From contig NZ_PENI01000057.1 of the NCBI RefSeq assembly GCF_003688995.1, positions 1 to 36,777 of the forward strand: a stretch of 36,777 bases of DNA. Reading direction: 5' to 3'. A program made the translations under genes and the position numbers. Positions 6,894 through 13,568 of the stretch are shown here, piece after piece; position 1 is the stretch's first letter; each line of letters opens with the position of its first letter. The stretch comes from Streptomyces shenzhenensis (GTDB lineage Bacteria > Actinomycetota > Actinomycetes > Streptomycetales > Streptomycetaceae). Below the pieces are notes generated by a model that ran no database searches, was not told where the DNA came from, and saw only the letters and a list, made by a program, of their open reading frames with translations.

Positions 6894-7361
6894 TCAGGCC
6901 GTGGTGTCGCGTACATCGGTGGCGTCCTTCCTTGTGCAGGTGAGCGGATCGTGAGCGACGCCGTAGCTCTCCCACGAGCGCAGGCAGCAGACGGCTTCGA
7001 GGTCGTTCCAGCCGAGGGCGATCCGGTCCTCGACGGCGTACTCAGGCGCGCCGGGCGGGCAGGCCCTGCGCGGCTGACGGGATGTCGGGGCCGAACCGCG
7101 AGGTTTGCGTGCCGCCCTGCCGACCGTGCGGAACACGCGGGTAGTGGCCGTGGCCCCGGTGCGGGGCGGGGCGTCGAGCAGCCGCCCCTCGCGGGCGGCG
7201 GCCACGACGAACAGGCACGAGACCGCCAGGAAGAGGACGGCGACCCCCGGGGCGTCGTTGCGCGCGCTCTGCACGGCGCAGTGGGCCAGCCAGGCGAAGG
7301 CCGCGCCGTAGGCCACGTGCAGGGCGTGAACGATGTACGGGGTGTGTGCCGGACGGCTCAT
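6894..7361 (-). CDS. Small membrane protein of unknown function
   Basis: This gene codes for 155 residues. The ATG at 7361 overlaps the TGA of the gene before it (7358-7360). Residues about 10-30 and 38-56 are hydrophobic helices (AYGAAFAWLAHCAV and VAVLFLAVSCLFVVAA), giving two membrane passes. An Arg-rich, Pro-rich tail follows and ends in a segment with several cysteines (AVCCLRSW). Small two-helix proteins like this, next to another small membrane gene, are typical of actinobacterial plasmids and integrative elements, where some (Spd proteins) help spread of the element. I make no such assignment here, since there is no transfer gene. Confidence 0.6.
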   Translation of the reverse strand: MSRPAHTPYIVHALHVAYGAAFAWLAHCAVQSARNDAPGVAVLFLAVSCLFVVAAAREGRLLDAPPRTGATATTRVFRTVGRAARKPRGSAPTSRQPRRACPPGAPEYAVEDRIALGWNDLEAVCCLRSWESYGVAHDPLTCTRKDATDVRDTTA

Positions 7362-7624
7362 CGAGCGCCTCCGGCCCGCCGGTGGCCGGCGAGGTCACGC
7401 AGGATCTCCCGGACGAAGGCGACCGTGAGAACCGCGCCGAGGACTGCGGGCAGGACACCGCCCAGGACGGCGGCGCCGATGGTCACCGCGACGCAGACGA
7501 CCGGCAGGACGAGGGCGGCGGCGACGGCGACGCAACCGGGCATCGCGGGTGTGCCGGGTGCCGGGGCAGGCGTGGGGGCGGGGCCGGGCAGGGGCGCCGG
7601 AGCGCCGGGAGATGCCAGGGTCAT
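7358..7624 (-). CDS. Small membrane protein with Pro/Ala-rich N-terminus
   Basis: This gene codes for 88 residues. I choose the ATG at 7624 because AAAGGA lies nine bases upstream; an in-frame GTG at 7642 would add six residues. The first 25 residues are a Pro/Ala/Gly tract, probably extracytoplasmic or disordered. Residues about 28-75 form two hydrophobic helices separated by a short glycine turn (GAAVLGGVLP), followed by a basic tail. It is coupled by ATGA to the next membrane-protein gene, so the two may work as a pair. No family is recognised. Confidence 0.6.
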   Translation of the reverse strand: MTLASPGAPAPLPGPAPTPAPAPGTPAMPGCVAVAAALVLPVVCVAVTIGAAVLGGVLPAVLGAVLTVAFVREILRDLAGHRRAGGAR

Positions 7625-7661
7625 CGCTTCGGGTCCTTTCACAGAGTCAGGTCAGGTCGGG

Positions 7662-7997
7662 TCAGGGGCGTCCGGTCTCACGCCGGCCGCCGGCGTACGG
7701 TGGCGCGCCGCGCACGGGGCGGGGCAGGTGCAGCCGGTAACGGGCACGGTGCGTCTCGCCCTGCCGGGTGTGCTCACGGCCGATCCAGCCGAGGCGGTCC
7801 AGATCGCGAAGGACCGCGTGCAGGTCGTGCAGGGCCAGGCCCGTGCGCTCCCGCAGTTCCGGCAGTGTGGGGTTGGCGTCCTCCGCGATACGCCCGGTCG
7901 CCGGGTCTGCGTGTGCCGCGAGGACGAGGGCGACCAGCCGGTGCGTCGGCGGGAGCCCGCTGTGCGTCACACCCGGCACCCACACCGCCGTGCCCAC
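7662..7997 (-). CDS. Winged helix-turn-helix protein
   Basis: This gene codes for 111 residues and overlaps the end of the Acb2-like gene by 31 bases. The central region reads as a winged helix: a helix with THRLVALVLAAHAD, then TLPELRERTGL as helix 2, LHDLHAVLRDLDRLGWIGR as the recognition helix, and a two-strand wing ending in RYRLHLP. This is like the replication or transcription regulators of actinobacterial phages and plasmids (GntR/MarR-like fold). The basic C-terminal tail is short. The specific target is unknown. Confidence 0.65.
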   Translation of the reverse strand: MGTAVWVPGVTHSGLPPTHRLVALVLAAHADPATGRIAEDANPTLPELRERTGLALHDLHAVLRDLDRLGWIGREHTRQGETHRARYRLHLPRPVRGAPPYAGGRRETGRP

Positions 7998-8302
7998 CTC
8001 CTCCGACGCGGGCGGAAGGCCGACCGCACGCCCCCGTGTCCGGGCCCCAGCGCGCCGTCCAAGGCGTCAGAAGCATCGAGGCAGCGGTCGAGACGGCGGT
8101 CGATGCCCGCGTGCGCCCAGTGCACACAGCTCTCCAGGCCCTCGATGGACCGGGACTGCTCGCGGCTGCCGGGCACCAGGGCCAGTACCTCGTCGGCCAG
8201 TTGCATGGCCAGGTCGGACAGGGCGAGCTTGCGCGCATAGTGCTCGCCGCCCGTGCGCGGCGGGGCGAAACGCCGGCCGATCTCCTGGTGCGTGATCGGC
8301 AT
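7967..8302 (-). CDS. Acb2/Tad1-hairpin-like protein (putative cyclic-nucleotide sponge)
   Basis: This gene codes for 111 residues, with ATG at 8302 after a perfect AGGAGG site. Residues 8-75 match the pattern I know for small actinophage proteins of the Acb2/Tad1 hairpin family: an N-terminal RFxPPR turn, a long helix (LALSDLAMQLADEVLALVP), a short SREQS turn, and a second helix (IEGLESCVHWAHAGIDRR) whose usual form is LExAxxWANAAIAR. Acb2 proteins bind cyclic di- and trinucleotides and block CBASS defence; Tad1 proteins bind the Thoeris signal gcADPR. Family membership is inferred from memory of this pattern, and the ligand is unknown. In the second helix the usual asparagine of WANAAIAR is replaced by histidine (WAHAGIDR). 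The last 40 residues are a basic tail. A longer upstream frame to 8599 lacks a ribosome-binding site. Confidence 0.62.
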   Translation of the reverse strand: MPITHQEIGRRFAPPRTGGEHYARKLALSDLAMQLADEVLALVPGSREQSRSIEGLESCVHWAHAGIDRRLDRCLDASDALDGALGPGHGGVRSAFRPRRRRWARRCGCRV

Positions 8303-8448
8303 GAGTGGTCCTCCTGTGGGTGCTGGTGTGGGGTGGTCCCGGCCACGGCGGGGAGAGGGCCGGGAGGGGAGGCCGCGGCGGGGAGACGGCCGGGAGAGGA
8401 GAGGGCGGCCCGCCCATGTGAGGAGGGAGGCCGGGGCGGGCCGCCCGG

Positions 8449-8754
8449 TCAGTGGGAGCGTCCGCGCACCGTTCCGCGGACGGGACGGGAACCGTCCCTC
8501 TCGAAGGCGCGGCGCAGGAAGCGGGTTCGGGCTCTGCGGTGCCTCCCCCGCCCGCGACGCAGGACGCCCTGGAGCCCCGGAGGTGCCGCCGGGACCCACA
8601 CGGGAGCGGGGTGCGGGGCCCGGACCCAGGGGTACGGCGGCCGCTGGGCGAGACCGGGCGGTGGCCGACGTCGGAGTCGTGCGTCGGCGGCGCCCTGGAG
8701 GAGCCAGAACACGCCCGTGCCGAGGGCCATGCCGATGAGCCAGATCTCGGTCAC
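8449..8754 (-). CDS. Small protein with one N-terminal membrane helix
   Basis: This gene codes for 101 residues and starts with GTG at 8754. Residues 3-20 (EIWLIGMALGTGVFWLLQ) form one membrane helix. A Pro/Arg-rich cytoplasmic tail follows, with a patch of basic residues (RRGRGRHRRARTRFLRRAF) that could touch nucleic acid or lipid. It lies 35 bases after the LuxR-like gene and 147 bases before the Acb2-like gene, in the same direction. No family is recognised. Confidence 0.5.
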   Translation of the reverse strand: MTEIWLIGMALGTGVFWLLQGAADARLRRRPPPGLAQRPPYPWVRAPHPAPVWVPAAPPGLQGVLRRGRGRHRRARTRFLRRAFERDGSRPVRGTVRGRSH

Positions 8755-8788
8755 ACGATCACCGCGGGTGACGCGTTTCCCCTACGGT

Positions 8789-9241
8789 TCACGATGCGTC
8801 ATCCCCGGTGACCCGCTCCCGGGGTATCCAGCCGGCCGCGACCACGATGGCCACGGCGTGCGTGATGCCCCGCGCACCGAGCTTCCGCACCGCTCGCTGC
8901 CGGTGCGTCTTGACCGTGTTGAAGGGCATGAGCAGCCGCCGGGAGGTGTCCTCCGACGTCTCACCGGCCGCCGCGCCGGCGAGGATGTCGAGCTGTTTCG
9001 GCGTCAGGGGGCACCGGACGGGCGCCGGCTGCGCGACCCCGCCCGGGGACGTACGGCGCAGTCGGTCGACCTCACCGAGCAGCACCCGGCGCACCCGGTC
9101 GAGCCGGAACACCTCGCCCTGCAGATGCCGTTCAGCGGCAGTGCGCGGCTGCCACGACTGGGCCGGACCGGGCGTCGGGGGGAGGACCATGCCCGCCCTG
9201 CTGATCCGGGTGAGGACGACAGGCGGCAGGGGTTCGGTCAC
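8789..9241 (-). CDS. LuxR-type helix-turn-helix protein
   Basis: This gene codes for 150 residues. The GTG at 9241 overlaps the TGA of the previous gene (GTGA at 9238-9241), which fixes the start. Residues about 85-140 are a LuxR/GerE-type DNA-binding domain: LTPKQLDILAGAAAGETSEDTSRRLLMPFNTVKTH, then RAVRKLGARGITHAVAIVVAAGW. The match includes the NTVKTH recognition helix and the final AV-rich helix. There is no receiver or ligand-binding domain. The first 80 residues are basic with one helical part. It is a likely transcription regulator of the island; its targets are unknown. Confidence 0.75.
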   Translation of the reverse strand: MTEPLPPVVLTRISRAGMVLPPTPGPAQSWQPRTAAERHLQGEVFRLDRVRRVLLGEVDRLRRTSPGGVAQPAPVRCPLTPKQLDILAGAAAGETSEDTSRRLLMPFNTVKTHRQRAVRKLGARGITHAVAIVVAAGWIPRERVTGDDAS

Positions 9242-9834
9242 GGCGCGCACCTCCCCTCTCCCTGGCCGGGTGCGGGCGGTGCGATGCCGCGGGCCGTCCT
9301 CGCCCATCGGTCCGGCGACTCGGCGCCGTACCCGACGCCGTGTGCGTCGAAGGGTTGGTGCACGCGCGTGGTGCGGAGCCGGCGGGCTGCGGCCTCGTGC
9401 GGCAGCCCGGCACGGAAACGGGAGCCACTGATCGCCCCGTCGGCGTGCCGCCCTGGCGAGCCCAGCGCGTCGAAGCACTTGCGCGTGACGCGTCGGCGGA
9501 GTGTGTCACGGACGCTCACCAGCGCCTGTCTCCGCCCGGGAAGGGGCGCTCGACTCACCCGTGCGGACCGAGCCCCGCGCTCCGGGCCGGGACGCGGTCG
9601 CCGAGCACCACGACACGGTCGTCCCGCCCGCCGGCCGGCCGTCCCGGTGACGGGCGTCCCCGCGGACGGCTCCACCGTGACGGCCGTCCCCGTGCGCCCG
9701 GCCGGTTTCCGTACAGGGCGGGCGCGCCCGGTCGCCTGCCCGGCGTCCGCGGCGGCCCCGGTCCGGGTGGACTCGCCCCCGTTGGGGGTGTCCTTCCCAG
9801 CCGCCGCCTCCGGCGCCGTACCCCGGACGCTCAC
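9238..9834 (-). CDS. Basic, low-complexity protein of unknown function
   Basis: This gene codes for 198 residues. The GTG at 9834 overlaps the TGA of the previous gene (GTGA at 9831-9834), and its own TGA overlaps the LuxR-like start, so it is bounded by coupling at both ends. The N-terminal half is rich in Ala, Gly, Arg and Thr and is probably disordered. The C-terminal part (about 105-175) has a more ordered stretch, TLRRRVTRKCFDALGSPGRHADGAISGSRFRAGLPHEAAARRLRTTR, and may be helical and nucleic-acid binding. No family is recognised. Its support is mostly its place in the chain of overlapping genes. Confidence 0.5.
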   Translation of the reverse strand: MSVRGTAPEAAAGKDTPNGGESTRTGAAADAGQATGRARPVRKPAGRTGTAVTVEPSAGTPVTGTAGRRAGRPCRGARRPRPGPERGARSARVSRAPLPGRRQALVSVRDTLRRRVTRKCFDALGSPGRHADGAISGSRFRAGLPHEAAARRLRTTRVHQPFDAHGVGYGAESPDRWARTARGIAPPAPGQGEGRCAP

Positions 9835-10331
9835 GAGTCATCTCCCCCGTCGGCCCGGTGACGCGCGCGGCGCCATGCCGCGGCCTCGTCCGCGGGCAGG
9901 CTGCGGATGTCGACGACTCGCACCGCGACGCCGCCGATCATCCCCTTGACCTCGTGCAGTTCGTAGACCCGTCGGCTGCGGCGCTCGTCGTGGAAGCTGA
10001 CCTCCACCTCGGCTCCGAGGACATCGCCCCAGGCACGGACGCCCTCCACGGCACCGGTGTTCAGCTCCAGCTGGGCGGTGGTGGCGTCACGGTCCGCGTA
10101 CGCGGTGGCCAGGGGGCTGATCTCGCGCAGTGGCAGACCGGGGAGTTCGGCCAGCAGTCTGCGCGCCACGTATCCGGTGCGGAACGCACCGGCCTCGAAC
10201 GCCTCGATGGTGGCGAGCGGACCGCGCCCGACGGACGTGACGAACTCGGCCGATGCGGTGTCCGCCCGGTCGTCCGGCACCACGGGTTCGGCGGGCTCCA
10301 GGGGTTCCGACGTTCTGTGTAACGCGTTCAC
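9831..10331 (-). CDS. Conserved-looking protein of unknown function
   Basis: This gene codes for 166 residues. The GTG at 10331 overlaps the TGA of the gene before it (GTGA at 10328-10331), which places the start well inside a longer open frame that lacks a ribosome-binding site. The protein looks folded. About 35-70 is helical (ATIEAFEAGAFRTGYVARRLLAEL). About 85-150 is a probable beta-rich part with a WGDVLGAEVEVSFHDERRSRRVYELHEVKG strand run and a VRVVDIRSLP strand. The tail is a charged helix. I do not recognise the family. Confidence 0.6.
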   Translation of the reverse strand: MNALHRTSEPLEPAEPVVPDDRADTASAEFVTSVGRGPLATIEAFEAGAFRTGYVARRLLAELPGLPLREISPLATAYADRDATTAQLELNTGAVEGVRAWGDVLGAEVEVSFHDERRSRRVYELHEVKGMIGGVAVRVVDIRSLPADEAAAWRRARHRADGGDDS

Positions 10332-11299
10332 CGGTCGCCGCCCCGCGCTCCGCCCTCGGAACGGCCCCCGTCCGCGGCCGGGGCCTCGGCACCGGCGGCC
10401 AGGGCGGTGAGCGCGACGCTCGCGCACCAGGGCGAGCACCACCAGCGCGCACCGTCCTGCGCGCCGGCCGGCTCGACGCGGATCCAGCCCCGTAAGGCCG
10501 GATCCTCGGTCTCCCGGTCACGTGCGGGCCGACCGCATGCGGCGAGGCAGGTCCCCGCCGGCTGGAGGGGGGCGAGCAGCAGACCGCCCAGAGCGGAACG
10601 CTGCTGATCGTCCAGGACCAGGGCCGCCGGACCGCCGGCCTCACTGGTGCAGGGCACGATCGTGTTCCCGCCGCCGGTCCCTATGGCGTCCACGGGGCCG
10701 CCGGCGGTGGGACCGGTGACGATCCGGTCCCAGCGCAGGGTCATGGGCACGCCCCGCGCGCGGAGACGGCCGTCGGCCGCCGCCAGGACCTCGCCGACCA
10801 GGAGCAGGTCGCCGTCGGGCCGCCCGGTACACAGCGCGATCACCCCGGCAAGGCGTTCCTTGAACCACATCAGGGAGGCGACCTCTTCGCGGAGCCGGCT
10901 CGTCTCACTGCGTTCGGCCCGCCACTGCGCGGCGGTCTGCTCCCGGGCCGCCGCCGCCACGGCCTCGACGCGCCGTGGGTCGAACAGGAGACCGGCCATC
11001 CGTACCGCGTCGACAACGGCCTCCGGCGTGCGCGGTCCACGGGCGAGCACGGCGGCGACCACGGCGACGGCGGCCCGCACCGCCCCCGATCGCGCAGGGC
11101 GTGGCGGCGCGGGCGCCGTCACAGCGGCTGCCGAGCCGTGCGCGGCCGGCTTCCCCCGTGGACGGCCACGGTCCCGCTCCGGGCCCACGCCCCCGCCGAG
11201 GCCCGCTTCCCGCTCCGGCGGTACCTCCCGGTCGTGGTCCCGCTCCCGGCATCCTCGTGCGCGCCGGGACGGCAAGGTGACAGCGGTCCGTACGGTCAT
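10328..11299 (-). CDS. First gene of the lysis-island operon, unknown function
   Basis: This gene codes for 323 residues. ATG 11299 follows AAGGAGA and is preferred over an in-frame start ten codons upstream. The first 70 residues are a charged, probably disordered region. Residues about 75-180 are helical, with a likely coiled coil (EAVAAAAREQTAAQWRAERSETSRLREEVASLMW) and a hydrophobic segment after it. The C-terminal half is Gly/Ala-rich with four well-spaced cysteines and GWIRVEPAG. It faces the XRE repressor gene across a 178-base promoter region with TCTATCTG repeats, so it is probably the first gene controlled by that repressor. No family is recognised. A link to replication or copy control is only a guess. 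Confidence 0.6.
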   Translation of the reverse strand: MTVRTAVTLPSRRARGCRERDHDREVPPEREAGLGGGVGPERDRGRPRGKPAAHGSAAAVTAPAPPRPARSGAVRAAVAVVAAVLARGPRTPEAVVDAVRMAGLLFDPRRVEAVAAAAREQTAAQWRAERSETSRLREEVASLMWFKERLAGVIALCTGRPDGDLLLVGEVLAAADGRLRARGVPMTLRWDRIVTGPTAGGPVDAIGTGGGNTIVPCTSEAGGPAALVLDDQQRSALGGLLLAPLQPAGTCLAACGRPARDRETEDPALRGWIRVEPAGAQDGARWWCSPWCASVALTALAAGAEAPAADGGRSEGGARGGDR

Positions 11300-11342
11300 A
11301 GAAGTCTCCTTCGTGCGGCTTCCAGCCACCGACAGGAAGGAC

Positions 11343-11370
11343 TCTATCTGCTTCTTCTATCTGTTTCTAT
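11343..11370. promoter_or_regulatory. TCTATCTG repeats in the divergent promoter of the lysis island
   Basis: TCTATCTG occurs at 11343-11350 and 11356-11363 (13-base period), and a partial TCTAT follows at 11366-11370. These lie between the divergent starts at 11299 (minus) and 11478 (plus), in the AT-richest part of the area. CCTATAG on the minus strand could serve as a -10 box. The arrangement suits an operator for the neighbouring XRE-type repressor. Confidence 0.5.
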
Positions 11371-11477
11371 AGGCTACCTCCGGTAACTTCTTTCACCTTG
11401 TTCGCTCTTCTACATGATGCCGCCGGAAGACATCCGTACATTCGTGAAGAGATGCCGGAGAACCGACCAGGGCCTGC

Positions 11478-11945
11478 ATGAACCCGCTAGGTGCTGCGAT
11501 GATGCGAGGCATGGCCGAGTATCAGGCAGACCTCATGCGGCTCGCGTCCGCCGTCAAGGCGCGACGCCTTGAATTGAGGTGGAGCAAACAACGCGCAGCC
11601 GATGAGGCCGGCGTCACGATCGTCACGTACCGGAACGTGGAAGCGGGCAGGTCCGCCCGGGAGACGACCTACGCCGGGATCGACAGAGCCTTCGACTGGG
11701 CCCCCGGCACCTGTACCGCGATCCTCCAGGGGGCCGAGTCACCCCAACCCGCCGGCACCGTCGTCGAAGGAGTGCGCTACGTCTCCCCGGCGGCGACCTC
11801 CCTCGACGCCGAGGAGACCATCCGCCGTGTCGTACAGGACGTCATGATCGCGGTCCTGCCCGACGCCACCGCCAGAGAGATCAGCGCCGCCAACGAGACG
11901 ATCATCGAGACACTGAAGCGCAAGGGCGTCCTTCGAGCCACCTAG
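11478..11945 (+). CDS. XRE-family helix-turn-helix repressor
   Basis: This gene codes for 155 residues. The N-terminal part holds an XRE/Cro-type domain at about residues 20-80: LASAVKARRLELRWSKQRAADEAGVTIVTYRNVEAGRSARETTY, with the VTIVTYRNVEAG recognition helix, then IDRAFDWAPGTC, the usual end of actinobacterial phage- and plasmid-type XRE proteins. The rest is helical and could be a dimerisation region. Start choice: ATG 11478 has AGGG five bases upstream; 11499, 11502 and 11511 are other in-frame ATGs. The gene is divergent from the 12-gene chain ending in the lysis cassette, as expected for its repressor. The stop lies inside a hairpin (11932-11956). Confidence 0.85.
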   Translation: MNPLGAAMMRGMAEYQADLMRLASAVKARRLELRWSKQRAADEAGVTIVTYRNVEAGRSARETTYAGIDRAFDWAPGTCTAILQGAESPQPAGTVVEGVRYVSPAATSLDAEETIRRVVQDVMIAVLPDATAREISAANETIIETLKRKGVLRAT

Positions 11946-11956
11946 ATTGGCTCGAA
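11932..11956 (+). terminator. Hairpin overlapping the XRE stop codon
   Basis: TTCGAGCCA at 11932-11940 and TGGCTCGAA at 11948-11956 are perfect 9-base arms with a 7-base loop that contains the TAG stop of the XRE gene. The position suits a terminator or a stability element at the 3' end of the mRNA. A small ATCGG-TATAT-CCGAT dyad follows at 11971-11985. Confidence 0.6.
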
Positions 11957-12096
11957 CCGGAGACAACCCCATCGGTATATCCGATCGTTACACCGAAAAC
12001 TAACGGTTACTTGCGGTAAGCACCCTCTCTTTCTTGGCTAATATGTCAGTCTCTTGCCCGCTACCTGGGGGGTTCCTCCGAACGGGAAGGGGACCC

Positions 12097-12294
12097 ATGC
12101 ACGAGTTCGTAGCGCTCGACTTGGGGTCCAAGGTCATCGCGTGGACAGGTCGGGACGGCGACAGAACCGTGTGCGTCACGACGCCCAGGGCCCTGAGCAA
12201 CGCCTCGCTCAGGCGCGTGGTGAGGGAACTGATGCGTCGGCAAGGAAGGGACTGCACTGTGTGCCGGAGCTGCCCTATCGGGCAGCTCGAATGA
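12097..12294 (+). CDS. Small cysteine-containing protein of unknown function
   Basis: This gene codes for 65 residues. The ATG at 12097 is preceded by GAAGGGGACCC. A TAATAT box at 12039-12044 lies about 53 bases upstream. The protein has an N-terminal part of likely strands (EFVALDLGSKVIAWTG and TVCVTTPRAL), then a basic helix (LRRVVRELMRR), and ends with CTVCRSC, which could bind a metal. A longer start at 12034 would include the promoter box and is less likely. It follows the XRE gene and may be part of the same island. No family is recognised. Confidence 0.5.
   Translation: MHEFVALDLGSKVIAWTGRDGDRTVCVTTPRALSNASLRRVVRELMRRQGRDCTVCRSCPIGQLE
12267..12288 (+). other. Perfect hairpin inside the 3' end of a coding region
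   Basis: GAGCTGCCC, TATC loop, GGGCAGCTC: 9-base perfect arms at the very end of the small cysteine-protein gene, just before its stop. It may be a terminator or pausing element; a second, stronger stem follows 33 bases later. Confidence 0.5.
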
Positions 12295-12320
12295 CGGCAC
12301 GACAGTAGGCGGACACCATT

Positions 12321-12348
12321 GGGCCCCGTCCAGCCAGCGGCGGGGCCC
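12321..12348 (+). terminator. GC-rich terminator hairpin
   Basis: GGGCCCCG at 12321-12328 and CGGGGCCC at 12341-12348 form a perfect 8-base stem with a 12-base loop, 27 bases after the preceding gene. No other gene precedes the LysR gene at 12524. Confidence 0.65.
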
Positions 12349-12523
12349 GCTCGCGTGACACAGTCCAGGCCGGCACGGTCCAGGCGGCGTCACTGACACA
12401 GACCGGGGTGTCGCCGCCGCTGAAACGATGAGCGCACGCAACTCCCCTGGCTGCCACGGCCTATCTGTTCGATTCTGAAGCCGTTCGGCATATGCCCTCG
12501 TGGCCGTGGCTACCATGAGCTTC

Positions 12524-13402
12524 ATGGACCTCGACATGCGCCGGGTGCGCTACTTCGTCGCTGTGGCCGAGGAGAGCAGTTTCGTGCGTGCGGCGAGCCG
12601 TCTCCACATGACGCAGCCGGCGCTCAGCCGCCAGATCCGGGCGCTGGAGGAGGACCTGAGCGTGGTCCTCTTCCAGCGCGACCGGCAGGGCACCCTATTG
12701 ACGCGGGCCGGGCACCAATTGCTGGAGGACGCCCGGCCGATGCTGTCGATGGCACAGGCCGTGCAGCAGCGGGTCCGGATGGCGAACCGGGAGGTGAACC
12801 ACTTCACCATCGGCTTCATGCCTGGTGTCATCGTCACCCCTATCGTGCGGGAATTCGCCCGGACGGCGCCCCAACTCGACATCGAGGTCGTACACACCTC
12901 GATCACCGACCAGGTCGACTTCCTGCTCGACGGACGAGTCGACGTGTGTTACGTGCGGCTGCCGCTGCCCGAGGGCATGTTCGAGGTGGTCCCGCTCTTC
13001 CCGGAGCCCCGTGTGGTGGCGCTCTCCAGCGCGCATCCACTCGCGGAGCTCAAGGCGGTACATGTCGAGGACCTGCGTGACATGACCCTGCTGCAGGACC
13101 CGCTGGACGTCCCCGAATGGCGTGGGCGCGTCCCACGCCATCCGGTCATGCCGCTGGAGGACACCGGACGGTTCCCTGTGACGATCGAGGAGTGTCTGGA
13201 GGGTGTCGCCTCCGGCGCCGGATGCTATGTCATGCCGGCTGGCATGGCCGGTTTCTACCGTCGTGACGACGTCGCCTACCTGACGCTGGAGGGCGTCGCC
13301 CCGCGCATGGTCGCCCTTGCCTACACCAAGCACCGGACCATGCCCGAGCTGCACCAGTTCGCCGAGCTCTCCCGTCGCATGCTCGGCCCGGGCGCGGACT
13401 GA
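12524..13402 (+). CDS. LysR-family transcriptional regulator (first of a paralogous pair)
   Basis: This gene codes for 292 residues. It has an N-terminal LysR winged helix-turn-helix (MRRVRYFVAVAEESSFVRAASRLHMTQPALSRQIRALEEDL) and a periplasmic-binding-protein-like effector domain from about residue 85. It is a close paralogue of the product of 15217-16107: both carry HFTIGFMPGVIVTPIVR, DQVDxLLDGRVDVC and RMVALAYTK. The start at 12524 is chosen because it aligns with the first residues of that paralogue (MDLDMRR versus MDMDLRR); in-frame starts upstream at 12500 and 12515 have no ribosome-binding site. It is convergent with the catalase-like gene (166 bases between stops). Likely a local activator or repressor responding to a small molecule; ligand unknown. 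Confidence 0.9.
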   Translation: MDLDMRRVRYFVAVAEESSFVRAASRLHMTQPALSRQIRALEEDLSVVLFQRDRQGTLLTRAGHQLLEDARPMLSMAQAVQQRVRMANREVNHFTIGFMPGVIVTPIVREFARTAPQLDIEVVHTSITDQVDFLLDGRVDVCYVRLPLPEGMFEVVPLFPEPRVVALSSAHPLAELKAVHVEDLRDMTLLQDPLDVPEWRGRVPRHPVMPLEDTGRFPVTIEECLEGVASGAGCYVMPAGMAGFYRRDDVAYLTLEGVAPRMVALAYTKHRTMPELHQFAELSRRMLGPGAD

Positions 13403-13568
13403 CCCCCGACACCGGCCGCCCGGCTGAAGCCGTGGCCGCGGAACAGCCCATGCCCCGCCTCGCCGCGTCCGTGCCCCTTGCTCTGAACGGGCCGGACCGC
13501 GACGCCTCGGAATGGCCGATCCCCACGCCGACACGGACGCGCTCATCCGGACCTGCGTCCAGTGGGTA

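Noticed and set aside
6129..9949. Long plus-strand frames of 703 and 867 codons through the lysis-island region
   Set aside because: The products are Arg/Gly/Pro-rich with no domains. The minus strand carries a chain of overlapping short genes with ribosome-binding sites and recognisable folds.
3887..11945. A contractile injection system or tailocin locus
   Set aside because: No sheath, tube, baseplate, spike or AAA+ ATPase gene is present; only lysis and regulatory genes are seen.
3887..11945. An integrative conjugative element
   Set aside because: No integrase, FtsK-like transfer protein or replication initiator is seen in the window, although several small proteins are of the kind such elements carry.
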